A DNA stretch of 64,000 nt, from contig NZ_JAGGKL010000004.1 in the NCBI RefSeq assembly GCF_017873625.1, positions 62,001-126,000 on the forward strand, given 5' to 3'. Numbering within the stretch: position 1 is the stretch's first letter; every line of letters begins with the position of its first letter. The translations under genes were made by a program, and so were the position numbers. Below the pieces are notes generated by a model. That model was not told where the DNA came from and ran no database searches. It was given only the letters and a program-made list of their open reading frames with translations. Source of the stretch: Methanobacterium petrolearium (GTDB lineage: Archaea; Methanobacteriota; Methanobacteria; Methanobacteriales; Methanobacteriaceae). Below are positions 1 to 9,811 of the stretch, piece by piece.

Positions 1-812
1 TCAATGCACTTGTAGAAGAAGGAAATGAAGTTATCATTCCTGATCCTGGTTTTGTGGCCTATGATGCCTGTGTAAAGATATCTGGTGGTAAATCTGTGCG
101 GGCACACCTCAAGGATGAGAATGATTTCAGAATGATACCAGAAGATGTGCTGGAACAGGTCACCCCCCGTACCAAGGTCATTATAATGAATTCACCGGGT
201 AATCCTACTGGTGGTGTACTGGAAAAGGAAGATGTTAAGGGTTTGGCTGATATTGCTGATGATCATAACCTGATCCTGATTTCTGATGAGATCTATGAAA
301 AGATCATCTATGGAAAAAAACATTACAGCCCAGCAAGTTACTCTGATAATGTTATAACCATTAATGGGTTTTCCAAGACTTATGCCATGACTGGTTTCCG
401 CATAGGATACCTATCAGCGCCATTAAAATTAACGGAAGAACTCCTGAAAGTACACCAGTACACTGTTACCTGTGCCACTTCATTGTCCCAAAAAGCTGCC
501 CTGGCAGCCCTTCAGGGACCCCAAGATGGTGTACAGAGAATGGCGGAGGAGTTTAAAAGAAGAAGGGATCTGGTGGTGGGCAGACTACGAGGTATGGGAA
601 TTGATTGCAAAAAACCGCAGGGAGCATTTTACGTCTTCCCCCCCATAGATAACCCTGAAAAGTTGGTAGAGGAAGCTCTTAAAAAGGATGTGGTGCTGGT
701 TCCTGGAACCTCTTTCGGTAAGTATGGTGAAGGCCACTTCCGTATATCCTACGCAACTTCATACGAAGATCTAAAGGAAGCTATGGATCGTTTGGAATCC
801 CTAGATTTCTGA
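1..812 (+). CDS. Class I/II pyridoxal-phosphate aminotransferase, 5' end cut by window
   Basis: The reading frame is open from base 3, so the gene begins before the window; the GTG at 54 is internal. About 269 residues are visible. They include the substrate-binding NSPGNPTGG motif, SDEIYEKI (aspartate and tyrosine that contact the PLP ring) and SKTYAMTGFRIGY, whose lysine (codon 375-377) would form the Schiff base with PLP, followed by a C-terminal arginine region (HFRISYATS). These are marks of the aspartate aminotransferase fold-type I family. In methanogens such proteins transaminate aspartate, aromatic or branched-chain amino acids; the exact substrate cannot be read from this part. The gene ends with a TGA just before a pyrimidine-rich repeat region. 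Confidence 0.93.
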   Translation, partial: NALVEEGNEVIIPDPGFVAYDACVKISGGKSVRAHLKDENDFRMIPEDVLEQVTPRTKVIIMNSPGNPTGGVLEKEDVKGLADIADDHNLILISDEIYEKIIYGKKHYSPASYSDNVITINGFSKTYAMTGFRIGYLSAPLKLTEELLKVHQYTVTCATSLSQKAALAALQGPQDGVQRMAEEFKRRRDLVVGRLRGMGIDCKKPQGAFYVFPPIDNPEKLVEEALKKDVVLVPGTSFGKYGEGHFRISYATSYEDLKEAMDRLESLDF

Positions 813-830
813 TGATACTCTAATTGATTT

Positions 831-950
831 TTTAATCCCTACTTTCAAATCACCCTACTACTTTTTCTTTTAATCCCTAACTTTCCAATTATCCCATAAT
901 CATTTTCCATTTAATTCCCTACTTTTTAATCACCCCATAATTATTTTTCT
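831..950. repeat. Three degenerate tandem repeats of about 39 bp
   Basis: Three imperfect copies begin at 831, 869 and 910, each opening TTTAAT(T)CCCTA, followed by CTTT and then AATYAYCCYA. They lie directly after the aminotransferase stop codon and before the operators of the P-type ATPase. They may act as a U-rich termination zone for the upstream gene; this is inference from position and composition. Confidence 0.5.
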
Positions 951-963
951 ATTTTTTCCAATG

Positions 964-1027
964 TTAGACTAGCCTAGAAGAATTAGATGAATCTAACATT
1001 ATTTTTAAAGGAATTAGGCTTTCCTAA
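964..1027. promoter_or_regulatory. Three palindromic operator candidates (DtxR/MntR-like) upstream of the P-type ATPase
   Basis: Three consecutive 14-bp palindromes are present: TTAGACTAGCCTAG (964-977), TTAGATGAATCTAA (983-996, perfect) and TTAGGCTTTCCTAA (1014-1027). Centres are about 19 and 31 bp apart, close to two and three helical turns. The TTAGG...CCTAA form resembles operators of DtxR/IdeR/MntR metalloregulators. They sit just upstream of the TATA box of the cation ATPase, so metal-responsive control of that gene is plausible. The palindromes are directly visible; the regulator identity is inferred. Confidence 0.5.
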
Positions 1028-1048
1028 CACGTTAATTGAGGGAAAAAG

Positions 1049-1057
1049 ATATATATA
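1049..1057 (+). promoter_or_regulatory. TATA box of the P-type ATPase gene
   Basis: A purine-rich BRE-like stretch (ggaaaaag) is followed by ATATATATA. Transcription would start near 1080, giving a leader of about 40 bases before the TTG start at 1121. Confidence 0.55.
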
Positions 1058-1120
1058 GCCTCCTTCATATCTACATAAACTCAATAAGGAAATCTCATAC
1101 CCCCCAGGAAGGTAAACATT

Positions 1121-3673
1121 TTGGCAAACGAACTAGACATAGAAAAAATCAAAGGTCTTTCACAGGAGGAAGCTGCCCTTAAAATAAGAGAAGAAGGATA
1201 CAACGAGCTTCCCTCCGCTGATAAAAGATCAGTTCTAACCATTGTTCTGGAAGTGGTTCGTGAACCCATGTTCCTCCTGTTGATTGCCTGTGGTATCATT
1301 TACCTGGTTTTAGGAGATCTGGAGGAAGCACTGATGCTTTTAGGCTTTGTTTTTGTGATTATGGGCATTACATTTTATCAGGAACGCAAAACTGAACGCA
1401 CTCTGGATGCCCTGCGGGATCTTTCCAGTCCCCGTGCTCTGGTAATACGTGATGGTCATGAGGAGAGGATTGCAGGTAGAGATGTGGTTACCGGTGATAT
1501 CATCATCCTCAAGGAGGGTGACCGGGTGCCTGCTGATGCCGTGATATTATCTTGCACTAACCTTCTCGTCAATGAATCCCTCTTAACCGGGGAATCGGTT
1601 CCCGTGCGCAAAGTACAGTGCGGAGAAGTGATGGAAATGCATCCTCCGGGCGGTGATGGTCTTCCTTCAGTTTACTCAGGGACCCTGGTGGTGCAGGGGC
1701 AGGGTGCTGCCCAGGTGATGTCCACTGGTCTTAACACTGAAATGGGACATATAGGTAAAAGGTTACAGACTCTTGAAACTGAAGACACTTCCCTCCAGAA
1801 GGAAACACGGATATTGGTGCGTAATTTTGCTCTGGTAGGAGTTTTCCTTTGTGCAGTGGTAGTGGTGATATATGGTTTCACCCGCACCGACTGGCTTAAT
1901 GGTTTCCTGGCTGGCATAACCCTGGCCATGGCCATCCTTCCAGAAGAGTTTCCAGTGGTTTTAACCATATTCCTGGCTCTGGGTGCCTGGAGAATATCAC
2001 AGAAAAAAGTACTCACCCGACGTTCCCATGCCATTCAGGCCCTGGGTTCCACCACAGCCCTTTGTGTGGACAAAACCGGGACTTTGACCCTGAATCAGAT
2101 GTCAGTTGCTAAGATCATGAATGAAAATGATTTTTACCAGGTAGACCCTATTAAAACCTACCACCTCCCAGGAGAGTTCCATGAACTCATTGAATTCAGT
2201 ATCCTGGCCAGTCAAAGAGACCCCTTTGATCCCATGGAAAAATCATTAAAGGAGTTTGGAAATCAGACTCTCCATAAAACTGAACATCTACATGAAGACT
2301 GGCACTTGGTGCATGAATATCCATTATCCCAGGAACTCCTGGCCATGTCCCATGTATGGCAGTCTCATGATGGTGAAGATTACATAATAGCTGCTAAAGG
2401 TGCTCCTGAAGCTGTGGCTGATCTTTGCCACCTACCCCCTGATAAAATAGATAAGTTATTCCAGCAGATATCAACCATGGCCAGTGATGGTTTAAGGATC
2501 ATTGGAGTGGCCAGGGCTTACTTTAAAAAGGCAGACTTACCTGGCAAGCAACATGATTTTAACTTCGAGTTTTTGGGCTTGGTGGGATTCATGGATCCGG
2601 TACGTGAAGAGGTGCCCCAGGCTGTGCAGGAGTGTTACCAGGCTGGTATCAGGGTGGTGATGATCACTGGAGACTATCCTGGAACTGCTAAAAATATTGC
2701 AAAGAAAATAGGACTCAAAAAACCGGATAAAGTCATAACTGGGGATGAACTGGAAAAGATGGATGATGACACCCTTTCTGAAAGGGTGAAGGATGTTAAC
2801 ATCTTTGCCCGTATGGTGCCGGAGATGAAGTTACGTCTGGTGGAAGCCCTTAAATCAAACGGAGAAATAGTTTCAATGACTGGAGATGGAGTTAATGATG
2901 CTCCTGCCCTTAAATCCGCCCAGATAGGCATAAGTATGGGTGGAAGGGGTACTGATGTGGCCAGGGAAGCATCTTCCCTGGTTTTATTGGAGGATGATTT
3001 TTCATCAATTGTGGCTGCGGTGAAGATGGGCCGTCGCATCTATGACAACCTCAAAAAAGCCGTTGCCTACATTTTTGCAGTGCATGTTCCCATTATTGGG
3101 ATGTCACTTTTACCAGTGGTATTTCAGTGGCCACTGGTTCTTTTCCCAGTGCAGATCGTGTTTTTGGAACTCATCATCGACCCTGCATGTTCCGTGGTTT
3201 TCGAGGCTGAGCCTGCTGAGAAGAATGTTATGAACCGGCCCCCGCGTAACTCTTCTGAAACTCTGTTTAACAGGGAAACCATTGGGATGAGCATTTTACA
3301 GGGAATAGTAGTTCTTCTGGTGGTTTTAACAGTCTACCTTTTAAGTTTAAATGCCCAGGGAGTTGCCAGTGCTCGGACACTCAGCTACACCACACTGATC
3401 TTTGCTAACCTGGCTCTGATACTCACCAACCGTTCCTGGTCCCGTACCATCATCCAAACCCTCAGATCACCCAACAAAGCACTCTGGTGGGTGATTGGTG
3501 GTGCCCTGTTATTCCTGGCTATGGTACTCTATTTCCCACCCCTGCAGCAACTCTTCCAGTTCTGCCCCCTTAGCCTGGAGGAGATCCTAATATGCTTCTT
3601 TGCAGGTTTTGTAAGTGTGATATGGTTTGAAGGTTTTAAATGGTGGAAAAATAGCATGAAAAACAAATTATAG
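1121..3673 (+). CDS. P-type cation-transporting ATPase (P2/Ca2+-ATPase-like)
   Basis: The 850-residue protein would pump a cation across the membrane using ATP. It has an N-terminal cation-ATPase domain (about 1-70), an actuator domain with LLTGESVPV, the M4 motif PEEFPV, the phosphorylation motif DKTGTLT with Asp317, the hinge motif TGDGVNDAP near 587-595, and a C-terminal set of membrane helices. This is the architecture of P2-type Ca2+/Mn2+ ATPases rather than P1B heavy-metal pumps, since there is no CPC motif. The start is TTG at 1121, preceded by GGAAGGT at good spacing. Three palindromic operator candidates upstream hint at control by a metal-dependent repressor, which would favour Mn2+ or Fe2+ homeostasis; the transported ion cannot be decided from sequence alone. 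Confidence 0.92.
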   Translation: MANELDIEKIKGLSQEEAALKIREEGYNELPSADKRSVLTIVLEVVREPMFLLLIACGIIYLVLGDLEEALMLLGFVFVIMGITFYQERKTERTLDALRDLSSPRALVIRDGHEERIAGRDVVTGDIIILKEGDRVPADAVILSCTNLLVNESLLTGESVPVRKVQCGEVMEMHPPGGDGLPSVYSGTLVVQGQGAAQVMSTGLNTEMGHIGKRLQTLETEDTSLQKETRILVRNFALVGVFLCAVVVVIYGFTRTDWLNGFLAGITLAMAILPEEFPVVLTIFLALGAWRISQKKVLTRRSHAIQALGSTTALCVDKTGTLTLNQMSVAKIMNENDFYQVDPIKTYHLPGEFHELIEFSILASQRDPFDPMEKSLKEFGNQTLHKTEHLHEDWHLVHEYPLSQELLAMSHVWQSHDGEDYIIAAKGAPEAVADLCHLPPDKIDKLFQQISTMASDGLRIIGVARAYFKKADLPGKQHDFNFEFLGLVGFMDPVREEVPQAVQECYQAGIRVVMITGDYPGTAKNIAKKIGLKKPDKVITGDELEKMDDDTLSERVKDVNIFARMVPEMKLRLVEALKSNGEIVSMTGDGVNDAPALKSAQIGISMGGRGTDVAREASSLVLLEDDFSSIVAAVKMGRRIYDNLKKAVAYIFAVHVPIIGMSLLPVVFQWPLVLFPVQIVFLELIIDPACSVVFEAEPAEKNVMNRPPRNSSETLFNRETIGMSILQGIVVLLVVLTVYLLSLNAQGVASARTLSYTTLIFANLALILTNRSWSRTIIQTLRSPNKALWWVIGGALLFLAMVLYFPPLQQLFQFCPLSLEEILICFFAGFVSVIWFEGFKWWKNSMKNKL

Positions 3674-3869
3674 TCTAATATTGCAGCAGAGACTAATGGT
3701 TCTCTTCAACACATTTTTTATGCTTCCACTCACATATTATATTGAGAAAATTAAATTTGAAAAAAATTTCCAAGAAATAAAACATCTAGGAATACCTGAA
3801 GATATTTTATTTTAAAATATAATAATTAATTGAGATAAGATTAATCATAAATTATTTGAGGAATCATTT

Positions 3870-5051
3870 ATGAATTACCCCTTCGCCCGTCGTATGAACC
3901 AGATCCCCCGATCTTTTGTTAGGGAAATTTTGAAGGTCACTGAACATCCGGATATAATCTCTTTTGCAGGTGGACTTCCCAATCCCCATTCATTTCCTGT
4001 TGATGCCATTAAAGATGCAACATCGAAGGTTTTAACAGAAGAAGGAGAAAATGTTCTCCAGTACAGTACTACTGAGGGTTATGGTCCTCTCAGGGAACTC
4101 ATAGCAGGAAAATATAGTGTTCATGGCCTAAATGTGGATGCTGATGATATCTTGATTACCAATGGCTCCCAGCAGTGCCTGGACCTGGTGGGTAAGGTTT
4201 TCTTGGATGAGCAGGATGGGGTTGTTATGGAAAAACCCACTTATCTGGCGGCAATACAGGCATTTGGTTTATATGAACCACAATTTTATTCTGTACCCCT
4301 GATGGATGATGGTGTTGATACTGCAGCCCTGGAAAATTTATTGTCATCTGAAAAAGTAAAGTTATTTTACAGTGTTACCAGTTTCCAGAATCCAACTGGG
4401 ATAACTTATTCTGCAGATAAAAGAAAGGAAGTTGCAGAAATTCTAAAAGAATATGACACTGTTCTGGTTGAGGATAACCCTTATGGGGAGATAAGGTTCA
4501 TGGGTGAAGATTTACCTCCCATCAAATCATATCTCCCTGATTCTGTTCTTTTCGGGACTTTTTCCAAGATCGTTTCTCCAGGGATGAGGATGGGCTGGAT
4601 TGTGGCTCCCTCAGAAATCATGGAAAAACTCATCACTGTCAAACAGGCTTCCGATCTTCACTCCAACTACTTCACCCAGAGGGTGGTTTACCAGTATCTC
4701 CAGGATAATGATGTGGATAGTCATATTCAGAAGATAAAAGAGTTGTATAAATCCCAGAGGGACCAGATGGTCCAATCCATTAAAGATTACTTGCCTGATG
4801 ATGTTGAATACACTAAACCCGAGGGTGGTATGTTTCTGTGGGTGACTCTACCACAAGATATGTCTTCTCTGGAGTTATTTGAATATGCCATCAAAGAAAA
4901 GGTGGCATTTGTTCCTGGTGATGCTTTCTACACTGATCATCCCCAGCACAATACCATGAGATTGAACTTCTCCAACAGTACCTCAGAACAGATCAAAGAA
5001 GGTATGATGAGACTGGGATATGCCATAAGAAAAATGAAAGAAAAAGAATAA
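3870..5051 (+). CDS. PLP-dependent aminotransferase, LysN/2-aminoadipate (MocR-like) subgroup
   Basis: This 393-residue aminotransferase has the features of the subgroup that includes 2-aminoadipate and aromatic aminotransferases: FAGGLPNPHSFP at the N-terminus, QYSTTEGYGPLRELIA, NGSQQCLDLVGKVF, SFQNPTGIT, EDNPYGEIRF, and TFSKIVSPGMRMGW, in which Lys233 is the predicted PLP lysine. A C-terminal arginine follows in MRLNFSN. There is no N-terminal DNA-binding domain, so it is an enzyme rather than a MocR regulator. An AT-rich promoter-like stretch lies near 3810-3830. It ends 24 bases before a VOC protein and may be cotranscribed with it. The amino-acid substrate is not determinable here. Confidence 0.9.
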   Translation: MNYPFARRMNQIPRSFVREILKVTEHPDIISFAGGLPNPHSFPVDAIKDATSKVLTEEGENVLQYSTTEGYGPLRELIAGKYSVHGLNVDADDILITNGSQQCLDLVGKVFLDEQDGVVMEKPTYLAAIQAFGLYEPQFYSVPLMDDGVDTAALENLLSSEKVKLFYSVTSFQNPTGITYSADKRKEVAEILKEYDTVLVEDNPYGEIRFMGEDLPPIKSYLPDSVLFGTFSKIVSPGMRMGWIVAPSEIMEKLITVKQASDLHSNYFTQRVVYQYLQDNDVDSHIQKIKELYKSQRDQMVQSIKDYLPDDVEYTKPEGGMFLWVTLPQDMSSLELFEYAIKEKVAFVPGDAFYTDHPQHNTMRLNFSNSTSEQIKEGMMRLGYAIRKMKEKE

Positions 5052-5090
5052 TCACCGGATTACAGGAAACTCATTGTGAAGGTGGGGGAA

Positions 5091-5579
5091 TTGGAAGTAA
5101 GATATATATGCCCATTGATTACGGTAAAGGATATTGAAAAATCCAGAAAATTTTATGTAGAGGTTCTTAATCAGGAAGTTGAAATAGATCACGGGGCTAA
5201 CCTGGCTTTTAAGGGTGGTTTTGCCATTCACGATATCGACCATTACCAGGGGCTTTTAGGAGATTCTGCACCGGTGAAAACTGATGTTGAAAAGAATTTT
5301 ATGGAGTTATATTTTGAATCTGAGGATTTAAAGGGGGTTCAAGAAAAATTAGAATCCATAGGTTCTAAATTCATTCACGGTATCCGTGAACAGCCATGGG
5401 GGCAGAGGGTGATGCGGTTCTATGATCCAGATGGTTATATCATTGAAGTAGGGGAACCACTGGAATTTGTAATAAGGAGATTTGCTACCCAGTGTCTTTC
5501 CACAGAAGAGATATCTGAAAAGTCTTCCATGCCCATTGAATTTGTAAAAAAGGTTCTTGAAGAAAATATTTTAGAGTAA
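5091..5579 (+). CDS. VOC (glyoxalase/bleomycin resistance) family protein
   Basis: The protein begins with YICPLITVKDIEKSRKFYVEVL, the usual first beta-alpha unit of vicinal-oxygen-chelate domains, and has the C-terminal metal-ligand strand FYDPDGYIIEVGEPLE. About 120 residues form one VOC module. A roughly 40-residue helical tail follows (STEEISEKSSMPIEFVKKVLEE) that looks like a small helix-turn-helix segment. I prefer TTG at 5091 as start because GGTGGGGG lies just upstream; GTG at 5076 is the alternative. It follows the aminotransferase gene closely. The function could be a lyase, isomerase or binding protein; no substrate can be named. Confidence 0.85.
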   Translation: MEVRYICPLITVKDIEKSRKFYVEVLNQEVEIDHGANLAFKGGFAIHDIDHYQGLLGDSAPVKTDVEKNFMELYFESEDLKGVQEKLESIGSKFIHGIREQPWGQRVMRFYDPDGYIIEVGEPLEFVIRRFATQCLSTEEISEKSSMPIEFVKKVLEENILE

Positions 5580-5619
5580 AAAAAACTATTCTACTAAAAA
5601 CTATTCTACGAAAATAAAG

Positions 5620-5705
<86 letters not shown>

Positions 5706-5886
5706 AATGATTTATCTACTTTTCATGAAATGTATACCAATTTTTAAAAAAGTGGTGATCAAAACATTGTTTAATCTACTATTTAAAGACAAGGATTCAC
5801 TCACATCTTTTAAATCTGATTTTGTATATGTTAAAACTATCTTTTTATAGTTGTGATCAAACTTTACTTAAAAGTTTAATTTGAAA

Positions 5887-6196
<310 letters not shown>

Positions 6197-6216
6197 GTTA
6201 TTGTTGGTTTTGCTGG

Positions 6217-6230
6217 TATTTTAAGGTTAC
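6217..6230 (-). promoter_or_regulatory. Promoter of the SRP RNA gene
   Basis: Read on the minus strand, GTAACCTTAAAATA combines a BRE-like AACC and a TATA element about 24 bases upstream of the inferred 7S RNA 5' end at 6196. Confidence 0.55.
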
Positions 6231-6540
6231 GATTTTCAAAATTTCACCATTTTTAAAAACAATGCCCCTCTCATATTCCATATTAATCCACAACATCCTG
6301 ACATGAATTATTTTTTTTCAGTTTTCGTCTATGTTATGGTGATTTTTTAAATTTAATTAATTATTATCCATTTTTGAGTTTATTGAGTTTATTTTATTTT
6401 GTTTACAACTAATAATTCATTTTAGAACAGTTCGTTAATTTAGAAACCGTTTATAACAAAAAATATATTGAACCAATGTCATATACTGTCTATTGATAAT
6501 AATGCCATGTCGTGATGATTAGAAAAAGTGGAGGGAAATA
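6231..6540. other. Intergenic region upstream of fprA
   Basis: This AT-rich stretch holds no reading frame I can support. A TATA-like AAAAATATATTG near 6459-6470 could drive the flavodiiron gene, leaving a leader of roughly 50 bases. GGAGGG directly before the ATG at 6541 is the ribosome-binding site. Confidence 0.4.
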
Positions 6541-7764
6541 ATGAAAGCAGATGCTGTTAAAATTGGTGAAGGTGTGTACTGGATTGGTGTTATGGATTGG
6601 GATATCCGAAGTTATCATGGTTATACTCTGAAAGGGACAACTTATAACGCTTATTTGGTTTTTGGAGAAGATGAGGTAGTTATCATTGATAACACCTATC
6701 CTGGCTCTTCTGCACAGTTGTGGGGAAGAGTGGAAGATGCCTTCCAAAAAGAAGGGAGGGAGTTGAAAATTGATGTTATCATTCAGAACCATGTCGAACG
6801 TGACCATAGTGGTTCTCTGGGTGAAATTCACAAACGCTTCCCAGATGCCCCTATCTACTGTAGCCAGGTGGCAATTAACGGTCTAAAACAGCATTACCCT
6901 TCACTGGAAGATGCGGATTTCCATCCTGTTAAAACTGGTGACTCACTGGAGGTTGGTGGTCGAACCTTTGCTTTCCTGGATGCTAAAATGATTCATTGGC
7001 CGGATAGTATGTTCACCCTCCTGATGGATGAAGGTATCCTGTTTTCTAATGATGCCTTTGGCCAGCACCTTTGTTTAAAGGAGCGATATGACCATGAAAT
7101 TCCAGAATACTTGTTGATGAATGCTGCTCAAAAATTCTATGCTAACCTGGTTACTCCAGCTTCCATGCTGGTGTTGCGCAAGTTAGAAGAGGTTGACAAG
7201 TTAGGATTGCTTGACAAGATCAAGATGATTGCCCCAGCCCATGGTCAGATCTGGACTGATCCTGCAAAGATCCTGACTGCTTACAGTAACTGGGCCAGTG
7301 GCCAGTGCAAGGATAAAGCCACCATAATCTATGACACCATGCATTACTCCACCCGTATGATGGCCCATGCCCTGGCAGAGGGTCTTATGAGTGGGGATGT
7401 GGAGGTGGAGATGTACTTCCTCCATGATGATGAACGCAGCGAAATAGTTAACGATATATTAGAGAGCAAAGCCCTGTTGTTAGGAGTTCCAACCATATTC
7501 AATGGCCCCTATCCAAGCTTTGGAGATCTGCTTTACTACTTAGAAGGACTCAGCTTCCAGCGTACCGGGATCAAAAGACTGGCTGCCACCTTCGGGTCCA
7601 AGGGTTGGAGTGGTAAAGGTGCGGTGAAAGTTGCTGAAACTCTAGGAAAATGTGGATTTGATATTCTGGACACCTTTGAGGTTACTTATGTGCCCACCAA
7701 GGATGAACTAGATAAATGTTACCAGATAGGTCAGGAAATGGCTCAAAAGATCAAAAAAATGTAA
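6541..7764 (+). CDS. fprA: F420H2 oxidase (flavodiiron protein FprA)
   Basis: This 407-residue flavodiiron protein would reduce O2 to water with electrons from F420H2, protecting the methanogen from oxygen. The N-terminal metallo-beta-lactamase-like domain carries the diiron ligands H84-x-E86-x-D88-H89 in [10 protein letters not shown], with further ligands in the MIHWPDSM and APAHGQIW segments. From about residue 260 a flavodoxin domain begins ([20 protein letters not shown]) that binds FMN. There is no rubredoxin or additional flavin reductase domain, matching the methanogen FprA type that uses F420H2 directly. The start at 6541 is preceded by GGAGGG. A small unknown gene follows 64 bases downstream and may share the transcript. 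Confidence 0.95.
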   Translation: MKADAVKIGEGVYWIGVMDWDIRSYHGYTLKGTTYNAYLVFGEDEVVIIDNTYPGSSAQLWGRVEDAFQKEGRELKIDVIIQNHVERDHSGSLGEIHKRFPDAPIYCSQVAINGLKQHYPSLEDADFHPVKTGDSLEVGGRTFAFLDAKMIHWPDSMFTLLMDEGILFSNDAFGQHLCLKERYDHEIPEYLLMNAAQKFYANLVTPASMLVLRKLEEVDKLGLLDKIKMIAPAHGQIWTDPAKILTAYSNWASGQCKDKATIIYDTMHYSTRMMAHALAEGLMSGDVEVEMYFLHDDERSEIVNDILESKALLLGVPTIFNGPYPSFGDLLYYLEGLSFQRTGIKRLAATFGSKGWSGKGAVKVAETLGKCGFDILDTFEVTYVPTKDELDKCYQIGQEMAQKIKKM

Positions 7765-7828
7765 TTTTATCTATGATTAATGAAAAAATTTCTTATAAAT
7801 CTTAAAAAACATGATTAGGAGGGGAATT

Positions 7829-8242
7829 ATGAAGTCATTGGAATTTGAAAGTGGTATGGAAAATGAAAAAAAGGTTATGGTGGCTATATTCTGGACTAAC
7901 CGAAAGGCTGCTAGAACCGAAGGATGTGCTCCTTTTCGGATAAAGAAAATCGAAACTTCGAATGATATCTACACCCCTGATGGGAATAAATTGCTTAAAT
8001 TGAGTGATGAAATCATGGAAGATATGGTTCAAACCCTTGATGCCGGTAAATCAATCCCTATGGAATTTGGTATTGGAGAAGAAAAATTAAACATCATTCT
8101 TGGTGCTGATTCATTTTCTGTTTCCGCAGAAAAAAGTCCAGAGATAGAAGAGGAGATAATTGAAAAACTGGAGATGGAATTTCCCAAGAAGTTCCCCAGT
8201 TTATGTGACTCTTTCAAACCCCGGGTAGTTCCTAAGAAATAA
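7829..8242 (+). CDS. Conserved hypothetical protein, 137 residues
   Basis: I do not recognise the family. The protein is soluble and acidic, with no signal peptide or membrane segment, and alternates predicted strands and helices; a central stretch reads KLSDEIMEDMVQTLDAGKSIPMEFGIGEE. The start is placed at ATG 7829 because AGGAGGGG lies six bases upstream; the in-frame ATG at 7811 precedes that site. It follows fprA in the same direction, so an accessory role in the oxidative-stress response is possible, but nothing in the residues shows it. Confidence 0.75.
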   Translation: MKSLEFESGMENEKKVMVAIFWTNRKAARTEGCAPFRIKKIETSNDIYTPDGNKLLKLSDEIMEDMVQTLDAGKSIPMEFGIGEEKLNIILGADSFSVSAEKSPEIEEEIIEKLEMEFPKKFPSLCDSFKPRVVPKK

Positions 8243-8394
8243 ATAATTGAATCAGAAATATCCACTATTTTTCTTTTATTACTTATTCTATGCAGATATA
8301 ATCCAAATTTAAGTCTTATGGGTTGATTTAATCAAAATAACCATCACACAAGTGAAATGGTTTAAATTAAAAAGAACTTCACAAAATTTGACTT

Positions 8395-8787
8395 TTAAAG
8401 TTTAATACACCTTATTATGTCTCCATCAGAAACAATACCCACCAGATCATGATTATCCAGCACTATTAACTGGTTTATGATCCCATCATCTGAACCGTAT
8501 TCCTGCATCTTGTTCACCGCAGTTGACAGGTCATCTTCAGGCGAGACATATATCACCTGTTCAACCATTACTTCTCCCACTGTGGTTCCTAATTCATATT
8601 TATCCAGGATGAGATTATGGCCTAAATCTGTGGCAGTTACTATTCCCACCAGGGTCTCCCCGTCTACTACAGGTAATGAACTTATTTTATGTTTCATCAG
8701 CTTTTCAAAGGCAAATACAACATCCTCATTAGGAGGTACAGTTATAACCTTACTGCTCATCACATCCTTAACCTTTAGTTTCAACAT
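8395..8787 (-). CDS. Tandem CBS domain protein
   Basis: The protein has about 130 residues and is made almost entirely of two CBS motifs: first [18 protein letters not shown] to [18 protein letters not shown], second [18 protein letters not shown] to [18 protein letters not shown]. Paired CBS motifs form a Bateman module that binds adenine nucleotides or SAM and senses energy state. The start is put at 8787 because GGAAGTGA stands just upstream. The gene overlaps the end of the 2-phosphoglycerate kinase gene by 20 bases, so the two are translationally coupled and the CBS protein may modulate that kinase; this link is inference. Confidence 0.9.
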   Translation of the reverse strand: MLKLKVKDVMSSKVITVPPNEDVVFAFEKLMKHKISSLPVVDGETLVGIVTATDLGHNLILDKYELGTTVGEVMVEQVIYVSPEDDLSTAVNKMQEYGSDDGIINQLIVLDNHDLVGIVSDGDIIRCIKL

Positions 8788-9682
8788 TGTCTTCACTTCC
8801 ATAGGTTTTTGTAATTTCTTCAATAATGGATTCAATGGTAGTTGTGATATCTATGTTCTCAATAACTGGCACATGATACTTGTTAGCCTGGCTCTCGAAA
8901 TATTTATGAGTCCTTCGAATAGCACCGAAATAGTTCATATACCTTTCAAGAGGCCTTCTAGCCCATTGTTGCCTGCATCTCGAGTAGAATCTTCCCTTAT
9001 GGACTTCTTCATCTTCAAGTGTTAAGATGAACATGTGTACATTGTGTCTGGAAACCAGATCTTCTCTGATGAATCCGGGTACGATGTGAACACCTTCAAT
9101 AACTATGCTGATACCTTCAGTTATGGAACGTTCAATTACAGCCTCCACACCAACACTCACCGTGTCCACATGGTCTCTGAAACCAATGAGAACCTCATCT
9201 AGTTCTGGTGGTGGGGGTATGCGCAGGGAGCGGTAAGCAGTGTAACTTGATTCATACAGTGTGGGTAGAAGTTCCTTAGATGAAGTTTTCCGCATTACCT
9301 CACGGATCATGTCCGTGCTGATCATGTTGCGGATTCCCAGACGATTAGCCACCTCAAATGCAATGGAAGAAGTTCCTACTCCTGAAGAACCCCCTACTAG
9401 AATTACTAAGGGGTCCTGACACTTTCTGATCCTTTTCCACAAACCATACTGGGATGCTATTTCACTGTCCTCCTCTTTAAGCCTTTGGCGAACGATAGTA
9501 ACTAGATCATCCAGTTTAATAAGGGTGACACCATCCTTTTTGAGTTGGGCTTCAATCTGTGAAGAGAAGGTGTAAGCTTTATTGGGATCCATCTCTGCAC
9601 GGGTCAGGGACCTGGCCAGAACACCCTTTGAAAAGGGTTCCCGGTATTTTTTACCACTCACTTCTCCTTCAACCATGATCAT
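8768..9682 (-). CDS. 2-phosphoglycerate kinase
   Basis: This 304-residue protein phosphorylates 2-phosphoglycerate to 2,3-diphosphoglycerate, the first step towards cyclic 2,3-diphosphoglycerate, a solute characteristic of Methanobacteriales and some other methanogens. An N-terminal ATP-cone-like region (about 1-85, with [17 protein letters not shown] context) precedes a P-loop kinase domain with [15 protein letters not shown], then [10 protein letters not shown] and [10 protein letters not shown]. The family assignment rests on this domain order and on similarity to known methanogen enzymes. GAGGTGAG lies upstream of the ATG at 9682. It is followed by the overlapping CBS gene. Confidence 0.9.
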   Translation of the reverse strand: MIMVEGEVSGKKYREPFSKGVLARSLTRAEMDPNKAYTFSSQIEAQLKKDGVTLIKLDDLVTIVRQRLKEEDSEIASQYGLWKRIRKCQDPLVILVGGSSGVGTSSIAFEVANRLGIRNMISTDMIREVMRKTSSKELLPTLYESSYTAYRSLRIPPPPELDEVLIGFRDHVDTVSVGVEAVIERSITEGISIVIEGVHIVPGFIREDLVSRHNVHMFILTLEDEEVHKGRFYSRCRQQWARRPLERYMNYFGAIRRTHKYFESQANKYHVPVIENIDITTTIESIIEEITKTYGSEDNVETKG

Positions 9683-9811
9683 TGTTTATCTCACCTCAAC
9701 AAGGGGGGATCGTGGAAACATAAAAATCAAAATATTATTTGTCAACATCATTTAAAACATTTTCTGTGGTGATTTTTTTATCCCTTAAATAGAGAAGGGT
9801 AAATCTCCAAC

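Noticed and set aside
54..812. A complete 252-residue aminotransferase beginning at GTG 54
   Set aside because: The frame is open to the window edge and the upstream codons read family-typical EVIIPDPGFVAYD, so the gene is cut by the window and GTG 54 is internal.
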